Made by a program: the position numbers and the translations under genes. 64,000 nt of DNA from Sipunculus nudus (taxonomy: Eukaryota > Annelida > Sipuncula > Golfingiida > Sipunculidae), in assembly GCA_026874595.1 (NCBI GenBank), contig CM049322.1, positions 28,893,340-28,957,339 of the forward strand, in the 5' to 3' direction. Of this stretch, positions 13,201 through 23,080 are shown one piece after another. Within the stretch, counting starts at the first letter, position 1, and each line of letters starts with the position of its first letter. The notes beneath the pieces were generated by a model. It searched no databases. It was not told where the DNA came from and saw only the letters and a program-made list of their open reading frames with translations.

Positions 13201-16200
13201 GTTTTGTCAGACCTTCATGTGTTCTTTCTGTTTTGTTTCAGTGTTTTGACTACCTGCGTTTACAGGTGACGTTTTGTCAGACCTACATGTGTTCTTCCTG
13301 TCTTGTTTCAGTTTTTTGACTACCTGCGTTTACAGGTGACGTTTTTTCAGACCTACATGTGTTCTTCCTGTCTTGTTTCAGTGTTTTGACTACCTGCGTT
13401 TCCAGGTGACGTTTTGTCAGACCTTCATGTGTTCTTCCTGCCTTGTTTAAGTGTTTTGACTACCTGCGTTTACAGGTGAAGTTTTGTCAGACCTATATGT
13501 GTTCTTCCTGTCTTGTTTCAGTGTATTGATTACCTGCGTTTACAGGTGACGTTTTGTCAGACCTATATGTGTTACTCCTGTCTTTTTTTAGGTATCACTA
13601 TTATGGCATTGGTGTCAAGGAATCGTCGCTGTATTACGACATCATGTACTCCAAGAAAGGCATGCAAAGGTACCAGTCCCTATATTCCTACAAATGGGTC
13701 TACTAATTTGCTTTTTAGATTGAAAATAAGCAGAAATACTGCATTTTTTAGACAGATTTCGCAAATTTAGTGCGTCTGTGTTTACTTTCTATGACCCTGT
13801 TCGTTTATGGTCCATCTGTCATATTAATGTTTATTGTGTAACTGATCCATTTAGTGATATTTCACGTCAGTGTCACATTGAAAATATCAGAACGTTATTT
13901 ATAAGCAAGGTATCGTACACCCATAGAACAGATAAGATGAGGACCTGGTTTCAGTAAGAGTAATCGGGAGACCAGAAATACAGGCAGAATCTGATCAGAT
14001 TCCTTGACCTTCATTGAGTGTCCATATTGGGAAAGCACGTCACAGTCTTAATGTTTTTCCTGAAGTGTTTTTCTACAGTAGTTCCTGGTCCACAGCGTAT
14101 TGCAGTCATGGTGACATTTTTATTTACTGTCTTACGTGTGCTGCAGGTCAGATGTACTAATCTTTGTATTAACCGGAGTAAACTTTATCATTGAAAATAT
14201 ATAATTGCTATGGTTACAGTACCGGTGACGGCCGTAAGGACAGCGTGAAGCAGCTGATGACGTATTCACCAAGGTCCAAACTCGGGACCCTACTGCCGGA
14301 ATTCCCGGTCGTCTCCGATCTCAAACTGCCAGAAGAAATAGCCGAGGATAAGGCAAGTCATGTTTAAATGCAGAATATAATCATTGTTTAGACAGTCTAG
14401 CAGAATTGTCAGACCAAGAACCTTAAGTGCAAGACAAGACACAGGTCAATGTTAAAAATATCTTTATAAGAATTTAACTGAAGCGTATATTCGGTCGTCA
14501 TCAAGAACAGGCATTTATCAGTTTGATACTTCTTGACCTTACCGTCTTGAATATTCAATTTAGCCTCAATAACCTTAAATACTTACAGGATCAATTTACA
14601 CTTTCTTTCAGGTGAACACATTTATTATGATGTACAGGACTCACTGCCAGAGAATACTAGACACAGTCATAAGAGCTAACTTTGATGAGGTACAGAATTT
14701 CCTGCTTCACTTCTGGCAAGGCATGCCTCAACATATTGTGCCCATATTGGGAAATCACGTGATCGTCAGCCTCGTTGGGGTTTGTGATGCCATTCTGTAC
14801 AAAGCCATAGCTGGTGTTCTCATGCCTACAGTTCTACAGCCACTGCCAGACAGGTATCTCATTTAACATTACACTACTGTAAGTAATATCTACAAGAAGA
14901 ATGTCGACAGTTTATCATTATCTCAAATGAAAAGACATTATGTTATAATCATATGCAAGCACACTCTACATATATGCACGTGTTGACCTTTCTGGATTTT
15001 TTGTCAATAAATTATCCTAAACTAAATAAGCGAGTCATATTTGTGAAAGGTTCATTTATCTTTCTCAGCTTGACGCAAGTAATACGACGGTTTGCTCGAC
15101 AGCTGGATGAGTGGCTCCACCTAGCATTAGAGGACTTAGCCGAACCTCTCAGAAGAATGAAATTCGACTGTAAGTTTGCACAGATTATATACTAGTAATG
15201 TGTATTCATCAGTTTAATGAAGAAGTAAAAGTGAGGCCGTCCATAAGCCTAAGAAAAGGGTTTATAATACAAAAGCACTGCATCGCTTTCAGCAAACTGC
15301 CCAACCAGATTTTGTAATTGAATTATTGCCAGTTATTTATCCCTTTCATGTTATGGTACTCGTGCTATGATATGCAAAAAGAGAAGTGTCGGGATGTATA
15401 CAGGGATACTGTACAGGGATATTGTAAAAATAAAGGTTGGAGTAGGGGGACATACAGATGTATTACAAGTAATCCAAATCATGGACATTTATAAGTCCTA
15501 AGTCTCAGCTTCATGGATACTCTTATTTAGTTTTGCTTTTTCACAGGGAAAAAGTAATGAGTTAAGATAAATAATGTCAATTGATTAGTATTGTTCAGCG
15601 TAGCGGTAGGCATCTTGACCGAAAGATACAGGGGATGTTTATACCATAAATTACAATGATGAATAATTTATATCAGCTCTTTATGTAGTATGTCATGATC
15701 TCTGCAGTGGCCCGGCGGTTTGCGCAGGTCCTCCGCCGCCAGACGTCGCTGAACCACCTGTGTCAGGCCGCCAGGACGGTCATCCACAGCCCGGAGATCA
15801 CCGGTCAGATGCTGGAGGACTGGAGTCACGTGGACCTGACTAGTATCTGTAAACAAACACTGTACACCATGGACAACTTTACAGAGAGAGACCAGGACAC
15901 CATCATCAGTCGTAAGTGTATAGACCAAGCCAGATAATCCGCTCCTCGCCCGCACTTACAGCTTGAAGTAGCTCATTATAATGGTTCAAGTGCCAGGGCA
16001 GTCTAAAAATGATCAAACATTAACTTATTTTGAAACCAGGATTTTTACTTTTATAAAATGTTTCACTTAAAGAACTGCACCATAACAGGACATATACATG
16101 CGTCGGATCAAGCCTGTTAAAACTTAACACTAATTGTAACATGCTGAGCGCGTTGTTCACTTGCAATTTTTAGAGACATAATATTTAATCGTACAGTATA

Positions 16201-16461
16201 TATTTACTGGGAAAAATACGACCTCAGAGACTGCAGTATATTGGTAACATGTGTCCCGACAAGAAAGCACTTGCATGTATATCTGCGACTACTTTATCTT
16301 TTTCTTTCAAAGACGATAAAACTTACATTGAATATAAATTCATCATTCCAGTTTACTCTGAGTTTGAGCAGTTGCTAGGCGACCAAGCACCCATAGAATC
16401 GTACACAGAATGGCTGGACTCCATGGTGGACCGCTGTGTCATCTCGGTGAGTGTGCCATCT

Positions 16462-16509
<48 letters not shown>

Positions 16510-19500
16510 ACGCTTTCTGGCATGTGTATAGTAAAGATGATAAAAATTTAGACTAACAAGCCAGGCAAGTATTAGTTCAATCATTGGTAGATGCTTCCCG
16601 ACATAGCCTTAGTAACACTTGCCTTAGATAAAGTTCTGTGTAATAAGCCAGCCTGGGTGTTTATTAAATATATTAAATACTTTAAGTGCTTAAAGTCCTT
16701 GTCACAGTTGTTTAGTTGGTAACCTGTTTAACCAAGCTTTGGTTCAGGGGCTGCAAAACTAAACGTTCAACCCCTTCTGTGTTGAGATTCAGAGAACCAA
16801 CACTCTTTATGTTTTCGTCTTGATGAAAACTTGTATGTACTTTCAGCCCAGCAACAAGAAGCCCGGGTCCATGAAGCGCCTGTCTCGTCAGTTCTTGTTA
16901 ATGTGGTCGTGTTTTGGTACCAGAGTCATCCGGGACATGACACTGCACAGCGCTCCAAGCTTCGGTCAGTCAGCCTCTCCTTGTTGTTCTTTTCTGCTCT
17001 TTCTTTTGAATATTCTGCCTCTCTCCCTTTTCCCCCTTCTTCCCTTATTCTTTTCTGTTTTAGATGATAGACAGATCTTGTTCAGGTATCTTTATATTCT
17101 CAAGTGTTGACAGGTTTTGTTTATATGTGTATCAATATACATACTCTAGACTTCTTTTAAGATTTCGATTCAGGATGTCTTCAAGGAGGATCGATATATT
17201 ACATGTATTTTCATTGTATAACATTTCCAAGTAGAAATGTACTGTAATTTTGAGTTACCGGTCCGGACAGGCATTTAGATATACCTTTCCTTCTTCGTCT
17301 GTGAGGGTGAGGGCGAAAACCGGGGATTCTGTGCAATTTCATTATCGAATCATATCTATCTGAATAATGGGTAATATTTAAAATTAATGGTTTAATGACA
17401 AACGTTTCTATGTGCCATGTTCACATGCCGGTTCTATTTGTTAACAGGATCCTTCCACTTGCTTCATCTCATGTTTGATGATTACGTCATGTACCTGGTA
17501 GAAAGTCTTCAGAGTCAGGAGAGGGCTGGTGACCTTTTGCGGACAGTTAGAGGTCAAGAAATTCCAGGTAAATTACAAGTTTACAGAATTAGTTTCATGA
17601 ACAAAAAGTCTAAATGAAATATGTATGTGAGTGAACGATTCATTTATGTACTGTTAAAATATTGTAATGTACATCGTACATGCCAGAGAAGTTGTCTATT
17701 ACTGTAAAGTTACAGAAATAAAAATCAACATTTAGGTAAAGCTTTTAGTTGTTATAAAATATCATGGCTCGTTAGAATCAAAGAGGTCCTCTTTATAATT
17801 ATAATTGTCACTCTGTAGATAATGCAGATGAATATATCAAATAATATAAATAGACTTACTACTCATTTACACGATAGTTCTGATGTATGTCAGATAAATA
17901 CAATATACACCTGCTATATGCACTGTTTCATCTGTTTTTAAGTATCAATGTTATCAATAAAGATATTTTAAATATTGCGTCAGATTTACGTACGTTTATG
18001 TATATCTTTGTATGACCTTTATTATGCGCAGCTTCGGGTGAGGACCCTATCTTGCCAAACCCCGCCACACCTTTCCCGACGCTGGCGGGGCCGTCAAGTC
18101 CGGCGTCAAGCGACAACAGCTCGTGCATGGAGCGTCAAAGCGTCATCACCGGTGTCAGGGACATGTATCATACAGGTACAGTGAAACCTGTGTTATAGGA
18201 CTACGTATGGGACTGACCAACAGTGGTCTTAATTCACAGGTGGTCTTATCATACAAGTCAGTAATAACCATTATGGATGCTATCGGTTCCAAAAGGATGA
18301 CCTTAATAGACAGGTGGTCTTATAGGACAGGTGGGCTTTCAGATAGATTCTACTCTGGTACGTTGATCATGACAGCGATGTATTCAATACATGCGCGCCT
18401 TTTGAAGAATCACGATCAACAATACAAATGTTAATCATGATTGTGAACTATAAAAATAAGATTATAACTATATATATTATAATTAATATGCTAAAGATCA
18501 CTATAATAAAAACATAAATATTTTTTATATTAAAAACACTGCTTCTCAACACACAAAACTGCATATAATGTGTCATACATATGAAAATATTGGAATTTCT
18601 GATGTTCTATATATCATAACAAGACATTTTTTTTCTTGTCAGGAAATTATGAAAATGCATCAGATTCCAGTGACACTGGGCGATTATCACGTGACTGCAT
18701 TATGTCGCAGTCACATGATTTCAGTATGCCCCAACCTCGATCTCAAGATGACCTTTCACCCGTCAACCAATCACAACATACGGTGATTTCCAGGTCAGTT
18801 TATGTTAACCCTTTCAAATGTTTTTAGAATATTTTTGAATTAATATTAACAATGAAATTTTTCCTTAATTTGATGGCCTGTGTCTGGGTACGCATGATGT
18901 GTCTACAGATAGCCAGTGAGGAGACTTACAAATGTCACGTATAATATATATGAAGGAAAATAAATTAATTTCAGTATTGTTTATTTTAAATTTTATTAAT
19001 ATGTAAAGCGAATGATAAATTTGGAGTTGATATCTGTACGTCCGAGGTATGGGTTTTCTAATAAGTATGTAAAAAGAGAAAAACGAACATGGTAAAAGTC
19101 GTCAAGTCGCCTAAGTATCCTGAATACTAGTATATAATTCGGGTATGTAAATCGAATATTAGGATATTTATAGGGATTAAAGTTTGTTCTTCTTGTTGTC
19201 ATGTGGCTTATATGTGATATTTTTATTTATATTTTCTTTAGCGACTGCCAATACAGCCGGTACATACAAGACAGTATACCAGGAAACACGATGTCCGCGG
19301 TACCAAGAGCGCCCCCGTCCGGACAAATCATAAACTATGGCGTGCAATCGCAAGGTCTTGCTAGTCAGGTGGGAAATACTGTGGTCCTATATTGTTAACT
19401 AAAGCAGATGGACCATTCATCTCAACTCTCTGCTGGTCAATGTTAAGTTTCAAAAAAAAAATTATAATAAGCATATAGTGATACTAAATGTCTTTTCTTC

Positions 19501-19536
19501 TCCAAAGAGTAAAAGAAACGAGTAGAATGCAGAACC

Positions 19537-19604
<68 letters not shown>

Positions 19605-20347
19605 TGAAATTCTTTACTGTTCCCAAGTGGCCTTATTTATGAGAATGAATGACTCCACCACAATGAATTACTTCATACTTGCTCTTCCTTGTATTACAGT
19701 ATTATTACGGTGCAGCGTTTGACGCCAGCGGTCTCCCACACAACTGTACAGTACCTGGGAGCGGGGACTCAACGGGCTATATCACGTCACAGCCAGCCTC
19801 AGACATGAGGTAGGTACACAATAACCACGGTGTGTGTTATACCCTCAGATTAAAACAACTATTGCAACTACACAGCTTGAACTATTATATTTATATATTA
19901 AAAAATAATTTTAGTAATTTCTGGTATGTTACAGTGCAAACAGAAGCCTTACAAGACCCCATTGAAGGATTGGTGGGTCTCCTTTGTAATACAAGGTCTC
20001 ATAGATCTCCTTGACAAGGGTAGAAAACCCCCAAAATTATTACTTAAAGTGTTTACTATTTTTTATTGACTGGCAGAGTGAAATAGGTTTAATTTTCCTT
20101 TATTTACAGCGGCCCGTACCCACCCACTGCCAGCTACGGAGACAACACATATCCCTGTGATGAACAACCAAGCAACCCATATCCAATGCCAGGGTTCCAC
20201 GTCACCGGATATGACTTCAATTCTGCGCGGCCGCAGTCCGTCAACAGGAAACGCAGAGGCAATATGGGACAGTTAGAGCATGCGCAGAAACGAAATGTTC
20301 AGGATGAATTTGCATACCAACTTAGTGGCAGCTATGCCCGAGCGTGA
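1080..20347 (+). CDS. RFX4: RFX4-type winged-helix transcription factor, 15 exons, 5' partial
   Basis: Spliced exons: 1080-1203, 2155-2216, 13592-13669, 14220-14352, 14612-14853, 15069-15169, 15708-15911, 16352-16446, 16847-16964, 17448-17567, 18032-18175, 18643-18793, 19242-19368, 19700-19809, 20110-20347. Phases join without a break and give 681 residues plus stop. Residues 1-87 are the rest of the RFX winged-helix DNA-binding domain (motifs [32 protein letters not shown]). Residues of about 100-400 are the conserved dimerisation region, with [64 protein letters not shown] and [20 protein letters not shown]. The last 250 or so residues are a Ser/Pro/Tyr-rich, poorly conserved tail. From known family sequences the match is to RFX4 rather than RFX6 ([19 protein letters not shown]). 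RFX proteins bind X-box promoters in the nucleus; vertebrate RFX4 acts in neural and ciliary programmes. The start and the first DNA-binding helix lie upstream of the window. Confidence 0.95.
1204..2154 (+). other. RFX4 intron, unremarkable
   Basis: A 951-bp GT-AG intron, AT-rich, ending in a T-run acceptor (gattttttttttag). I see no repeat or coding signal inside it. Confidence 0.7.
2155..2216 (+). CDS. RFX4: RFX4 exon b (DNA-recognition segment)
   Basis: It encodes [20 protein letters not shown] plus two bases (AA) of a split Lys codon. In RFX proteins the TTRRLGTRG stretch contacts the X-box. The donor is AA|gtaaga. The following intron is the one carrying the 70-bp array. Confidence 0.95.
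2217..2530 (+). other. RFX4 intron before the 70-bp array
   Basis: About 310 bp of AT-rich intron with no recognisable element. The tandem array begins abruptly at 2531. Confidence 0.6.
2531..13590 (+). repeat. 70-bp tandem array, 158 units, in RFX4 intron
   Basis: The unit starts GTGTATTGACTACCTGCG, continues TTTACAGGTGACGTTTTGTC and AGACCTACATGTG, and ends TTCTTCCTGTCTTGTTTCA. Unit starts fall at 2531 + 70n up to 13521, which gives 158 units in 11,060 bp with no insertion or deletion. Differences are substitutions at a few positions: A/T in ACC(T)(A/T)CATG, C/T in CTGTCTTG, A/T in GTGTATTG. Diverged units (GTTCTTTCTG, GTTTTTTGAC, GTTTTTTCAG) concentrate in the last 2.5 kb. The last unit, 13521-13590, ends TCTTTTTTTA and, with the next G, forms the real acceptor of RFX4 exon c. 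Each unit has two CpGs and a TGACG half-site. All frames close quickly, so it is not coding. Confidence 0.97.
13592..13669 (+). CDS. RFX4: RFX4 exon c (end of DNA-binding domain)
   Basis: The acceptor AG at 13590-13591 is made by the final 70-bp repeat unit. The exon completes the split Lys and encodes [25 protein letters not shown] and two bases of the next codon. YHYYGI is the wing motif that defines RFX domains. The donor is AG|gtacca. Confidence 0.95.
14220..14352 (+). CDS. RFX4: RFX4 exon d, with GC splice donor
   Basis: It encodes a linker and then [19 protein letters not shown] and [11 protein letters not shown]. The acceptor is ggttacag. The donor reads AAG|gcaagt, a GC-AG intron with otherwise perfect consensus. 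No GT donor keeps the frame into the next exon. Confidence 0.93.
14612..14853 (+). CDS. RFX4: RFX4 exon e (dimerisation region)
   Basis: It encodes [55 protein letters not shown] and LQPLPD, nearly identical to vertebrate RFX4. The acceptor is ctttctttcag and the donor AG|gtatct. Confidence 0.95.
15069..15169 (+). CDS. RFX4: RFX4 exon f
   Basis: It encodes [20 protein letters not shown] and [14 protein letters not shown], part of the helical dimerisation region. The donor is T|gtaagt. Confidence 0.94.
15708..15911 (+). CDS. RFX4: RFX4 exon g
   Basis: It encodes [38 protein letters not shown] and [10 protein letters not shown]. The exon is visibly more GC-rich than the flanking introns. The acceptor is tctctgcag and the donor C|gtaagt. 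Confidence 0.95.
15912..16351 (+). other. RFX4 intron, unremarkable
   Basis: A 440-bp AT-rich intron with no repeat seen. The neighbouring introns at 13670-14219, 15170-15707, 16965-17447 and 17568-18031 are likewise featureless, apart from a short pyrimidine tract at 16977-17060. Confidence 0.6.
16352..16446 (+). CDS. RFX4: RFX4 exon h
   Basis: It encodes [20 protein letters not shown] and [12 protein letters not shown]. The PIESY.EWLD.MVDRCV motif is an RFX4 hallmark. The donor is TCG|gtgagt. Confidence 0.94.
16466..16506. repeat. (TA)n microsatellite
   Basis: About 20 TA dinucleotides in the RFX4 intron just after exon h. Confidence 0.9.
16847..16964 (+). CDS. RFX4: RFX4 exon i
   Basis: It encodes [36 protein letters not shown] and PSF. 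The acceptor is ctttcag and the donor G|gtcagt. Confidence 0.94.
17448..17567 (+). CDS. RFX4: RFX4 exon j
   Basis: It encodes [20 protein letters not shown] and [20 protein letters not shown], the last well conserved block. The donor is G|gtaaat. Confidence 0.94.
18032..18175 (+). CDS. RFX4: RFX4 exon k (start of variable tail)
   Basis: It encodes a Pro/Ser-rich stretch ([31 protein letters not shown]) and then [16 protein letters not shown]. The frame and both splice sites (ttatgcgcag, G|gtacag) are consistent with neighbours. Sequence similarity to vertebrate RFX4 is weak here, as expected for the tail. Confidence 0.88.
18176..18360. repeat. Interspersed 'ggtggtctta' repeat
   Basis: Directly after the donor, intron sequence shows three related blocks containing GTGGTCTTA or ACAGGTGG and begins GTGAAACCTGTGTTATAGGA. 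This resembles a common invertebrate interspersed repeat. The family is not identified. Confidence 0.4.
18643..18793 (+). CDS. RFX4: RFX4 exon l
   Basis: It encodes [18 protein letters not shown] and a Ser/Gln-rich stretch ending HTVIS. The splice sites ttttcttgtcag and AG|gtcagt keep the phase. Conservation is low; assignment rests on frame continuity. Confidence 0.88.
19242..19368 (+). CDS. RFX4: RFX4 exon m
   Basis: It encodes [18 protein letters not shown], then [19 protein letters not shown]. The acceptor is ttttctttag and the donor CAG|gtggga. Confidence 0.86.
19541..19600. repeat. (TA)n microsatellite
   Basis: About 30 uninterrupted TA dinucleotides in the RFX4 intron between exons m and n. 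Confidence 0.93.
19700..19809 (+). CDS. RFX4: RFX4 exon n
   Basis: It encodes [15 protein letters not shown] and a Gly/Ser-rich stretch ending QPASDM. The acceptor is tgtattacag and the donor AG|gtaggt. Confidence 0.86.
20110..20347 (+). CDS. RFX4: RFX4 terminal exon with stop
   Basis: It encodes a Tyr/Pro-rich stretch ([18 protein letters not shown]), then a basic patch NRKRRG, and ends [14 protein letters not shown] at 20345-20347. The acceptor is tttatttacag. Confidence 0.88.
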
Positions 20348-20418
20348 CTTCATTTGTAAATATTGTTTTCTGTTAATTTATTTATATGTGACAGCTATCA
20401 CCTGCATCAGTGATGTAA

Positions 20419-20424
20419 AATAAA
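20419..20424 (+). terminator. Candidate RFX4 poly(A) signal
   Basis: AATAAA 72 nt after the stop codon. Further AATAAA hexamers at 20859 and 21227 are alternatives. Confidence 0.4.
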
Positions 20425-20465
20425 CACACTCGGTATGCGAGGAGTGGAGCGTCTAAAGAAAGTAA

Positions 20466-20493
20466 TGACGTCAGCGGCTTCTCTGTGACGTCA
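20466..20493. promoter_or_regulatory. Paired CRE palindromes
   Basis: Two full TGACGTCA sites have starts 20 bp apart. TGACGTCA is the CREB/ATF site. Location in a 3' UTR makes regulatory use uncertain. Confidence 0.3.
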
Positions 20494-21232
20494 GTTGGTT
20501 CGATCGAGCAGAATATTTGGGTGCTGTAAGGTTATTGTGGCGACATCTGCCAGGACATCCACTATCCAAAAGGCACTGACCAAATTGTTGATGGAGTTGT
20601 TTCGGGTTTTTGTACAACTATTATATACACAGGTTATCATACTGATAACTTGCTGTCAGAGAAGAGACCTATTTTGTGAACCTTTGTGAATAATCCTGTT
20701 ATATTTATAGTACAGATATGCTGAGGATAAAATCCTCTTAAGGAGCAAACAGAAACAAATTCCTGAGGGTTGATCACAACTCGGGTCAAGTTGATTCATC
20801 AATTGTGTATAAATTTATGACAGGTATCGTGTGATCTGTGGACGTGGATTTACACTAAAATAAACTGTGACGACGACCAGCTGTCAGGAATGATACATAT
20901 ACCAGAGGTAAAGTCGACAAACACAAACACGTGTCCTCGGCTACTCGCACATTCTGCCGTTCAGGGGGAGAAAAACCTGCCCGGTGATGATGAGTGCATG
21001 AATTTCATGATCGTGTTCACGTAACCATCAGCCACTGGGGCGTGACTGGACGCGCGGATATGTATAATTATATATACAGGTCACGGGTCGACACTACAGC
21101 TGGATAATCTGAGACATGAACATTTATGAACATTTTATGACTGTGTGAGATCTCGTTATTGTGACGTACGTGAATAATGTGCTTACCATGGACAGTAATA
21201 ATGTGCATGTGATGTTCATCTGTAATAATAAA

Positions 21233-22014
21233 GTGACCGTAACATGTGAACAAGGAAACTTTGTTTGTATTTCATTTAAGTGAAATAGTCTTGGTTACGT
21301 TATCACGTATTATTTTTAATTCCGTGGCAAAGTTATTCCCTTTGCATTTAGTTGTTAAACAAACAAAACATAATGAATCATCTGTTTCAGATTACTTCTA
21401 AACATATTTGGTTTGTGCTTATTCACTGTAAGATCAATGTTGTTGATTTGGTAACAGCAGAAACAAGTTTTCTATAGGCTCACAGTCCTTATGCAAAGTC
21501 CGAAAAAAATCTTTTCTTTCAAATAATGTTTTAATTGGTCGTTTCCGAAGTCTCCCCCGGAGCAGTTTCATATCCTATTGTCGCCATATCTGTTCCTGTT
21601 TTAATCGCTTGGATTCTTGGCTAATTCACCCAAGATCATACCACGCCTGTGTTCTTTGAGTTTCCTGTTTACCTTTTCAAATATATATATGTTAAAACAG
21701 TAACAAAACGATGTAAATATGTAAATATGTAAATATTTTACATGTATTTTCCATTTTCCCTTGGTTTGCATTCGTTAATTTGCTTAATTTGATTATTAAT
21801 AAGTTTGAATGTGCACAGCGTATCTATGTCAAGGTGTCCAATTCCTATTATTCCATTGGTGTAAAAGATAATCAATATAAATTTGCATTTTCAACTGAAA
21901 TGACGAACATTTTCGTTTACAAATGACATCCTCTTCTCAACGGTTTAAAATGCATTGTTTCAGTAACAAGCAAATGTGACATGAAGAAATATATGCCAGA
22001 ACTATACCGATTTT
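21233..22014. other. Intergenic, nothing recognised
   Basis: AT-rich sequence downstream of RFX4 with short 'gtaaatat' repeats near 21710. No gene or mobile element is seen. Confidence 0.5.
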
Positions 22015-23080
22015 TAGATCTCAGATGGCTTTCAGTCACAGAATCACTCTTTCTCCGTCATCCACGCGTCCGTCCGTCCATCCGTCCGGCTCAAATTGGA
22101 AACGCCAGAAGTAGAAACTTCTGAGTGAACACCCATGAAGATCCATAAAAAATCTCCTTGGAAATCTGAAATTATATAACTGCGACTTATGAACTCCGAG
22201 CTATGGTGACCTATATTCTGCGAGCTACTGGCCAAAACATCATTTTAAGCACCAAGACAGACAGGAAACAAAACTTTACTGTTGCATCTTAGCATCGGGA
22301 GGAGGGGGGGGGGGTCCTTGAAAAATCTCATGGAAGACCTGAACTTATGTCACTGCGACCTATATTTTCTGAGTTCAAAGGCCTGTTATCGCACCCAAAA
22401 TAATTTGACTCAAAGCTCAAGTATCTGAATGACTAATGCACGGATTGCCATGGTTCTTTCCATGCATATTGATCATGGACAGTGTCATTAGTTCCAAATG
22501 ACTGGTGGCGCCACTTTTATTTTTATTCCTTTTTATTTTTACGCATTTTTCTCTATTTCTAAGACCTTCAAATGAAGCAGTCCAGGCGTTAAGAAGGCAC
22601 AAATCGTAACCATTAAACCTAAAAACTTCTCACTGTACATCCTGGAAGGTACTGGGCAAAACTTTTAGGAAAACTGAAATTAGGTCATTGTGCCCTATAT
22701 TTTGCGAACTACAAGCCGAAAACATAATTTTGACCACTGAGTGAGTCAAATTGTATTTGTTAGGCCGAGAATCTTTTAACGCGATATCCAGGGAGATTCT
22801 GGGCACATCATTGTAGCAACCTTGCACATCTGAAATAAGGTCACTGTGACTAATATTCTGCAAGATATGTGAAATAACATGATTTGAGCATCCTATAAGA
22901 CAAATACCGGTATGCATGATTGAGTACCTAGAACCTGGACCTAGAAACTTCTGATTTGGTTAAGATCAAGGAAAGTAATTGTAAAAACGTCTGGGAAACC
23001 TGAAATAAAGTCACCGTGACCTATTTTCTAATAACTATGAATTTGGACACTCTTGAGAACATATTCTACCAAGTGTTCAA
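22015..23080. repeat. Degenerate tandem copies of dispersed 'ccgtccgtcc' repeat family
   Basis: Begins with a hairpin-like head (TCTCAGATGGCTTTCAGTCA), then a CCGTCCGTCC run. About three degenerate blocks follow with the words 'aatctccttggaaa(t/c)ctgaaat', 'gtcactg(c/t)gac' and 'actggtggcgccac'. The same words recur at 46257-47520 on the same strand and, as a fragment, at 60565-60780. It has no coding capacity; family not named. Confidence 0.65.

Larger units (their letters stand above)
20348..21232 (+). other. RFX4: RFX4 3' UTR
   Basis: Sequence after the stop with candidate poly(A) signals AATAAA at 20419-20424, 20859-20864 and 21227-21232. Which is used cannot be told from sequence. Two TGACGTCA palindromes lie at 20466-20473 and 20486-20493. 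Confidence 0.5.

Noticed and set aside
2531-13590. CRISPR-like array
   Set aside because: Units are identical end to end with no unique spacers, and the context is an animal intron.
13513-13770. Frame running through the last array units into exon c
   Set aside because: It reads exon c in the wrong frame (GITIMAL instead of YHYYGI).
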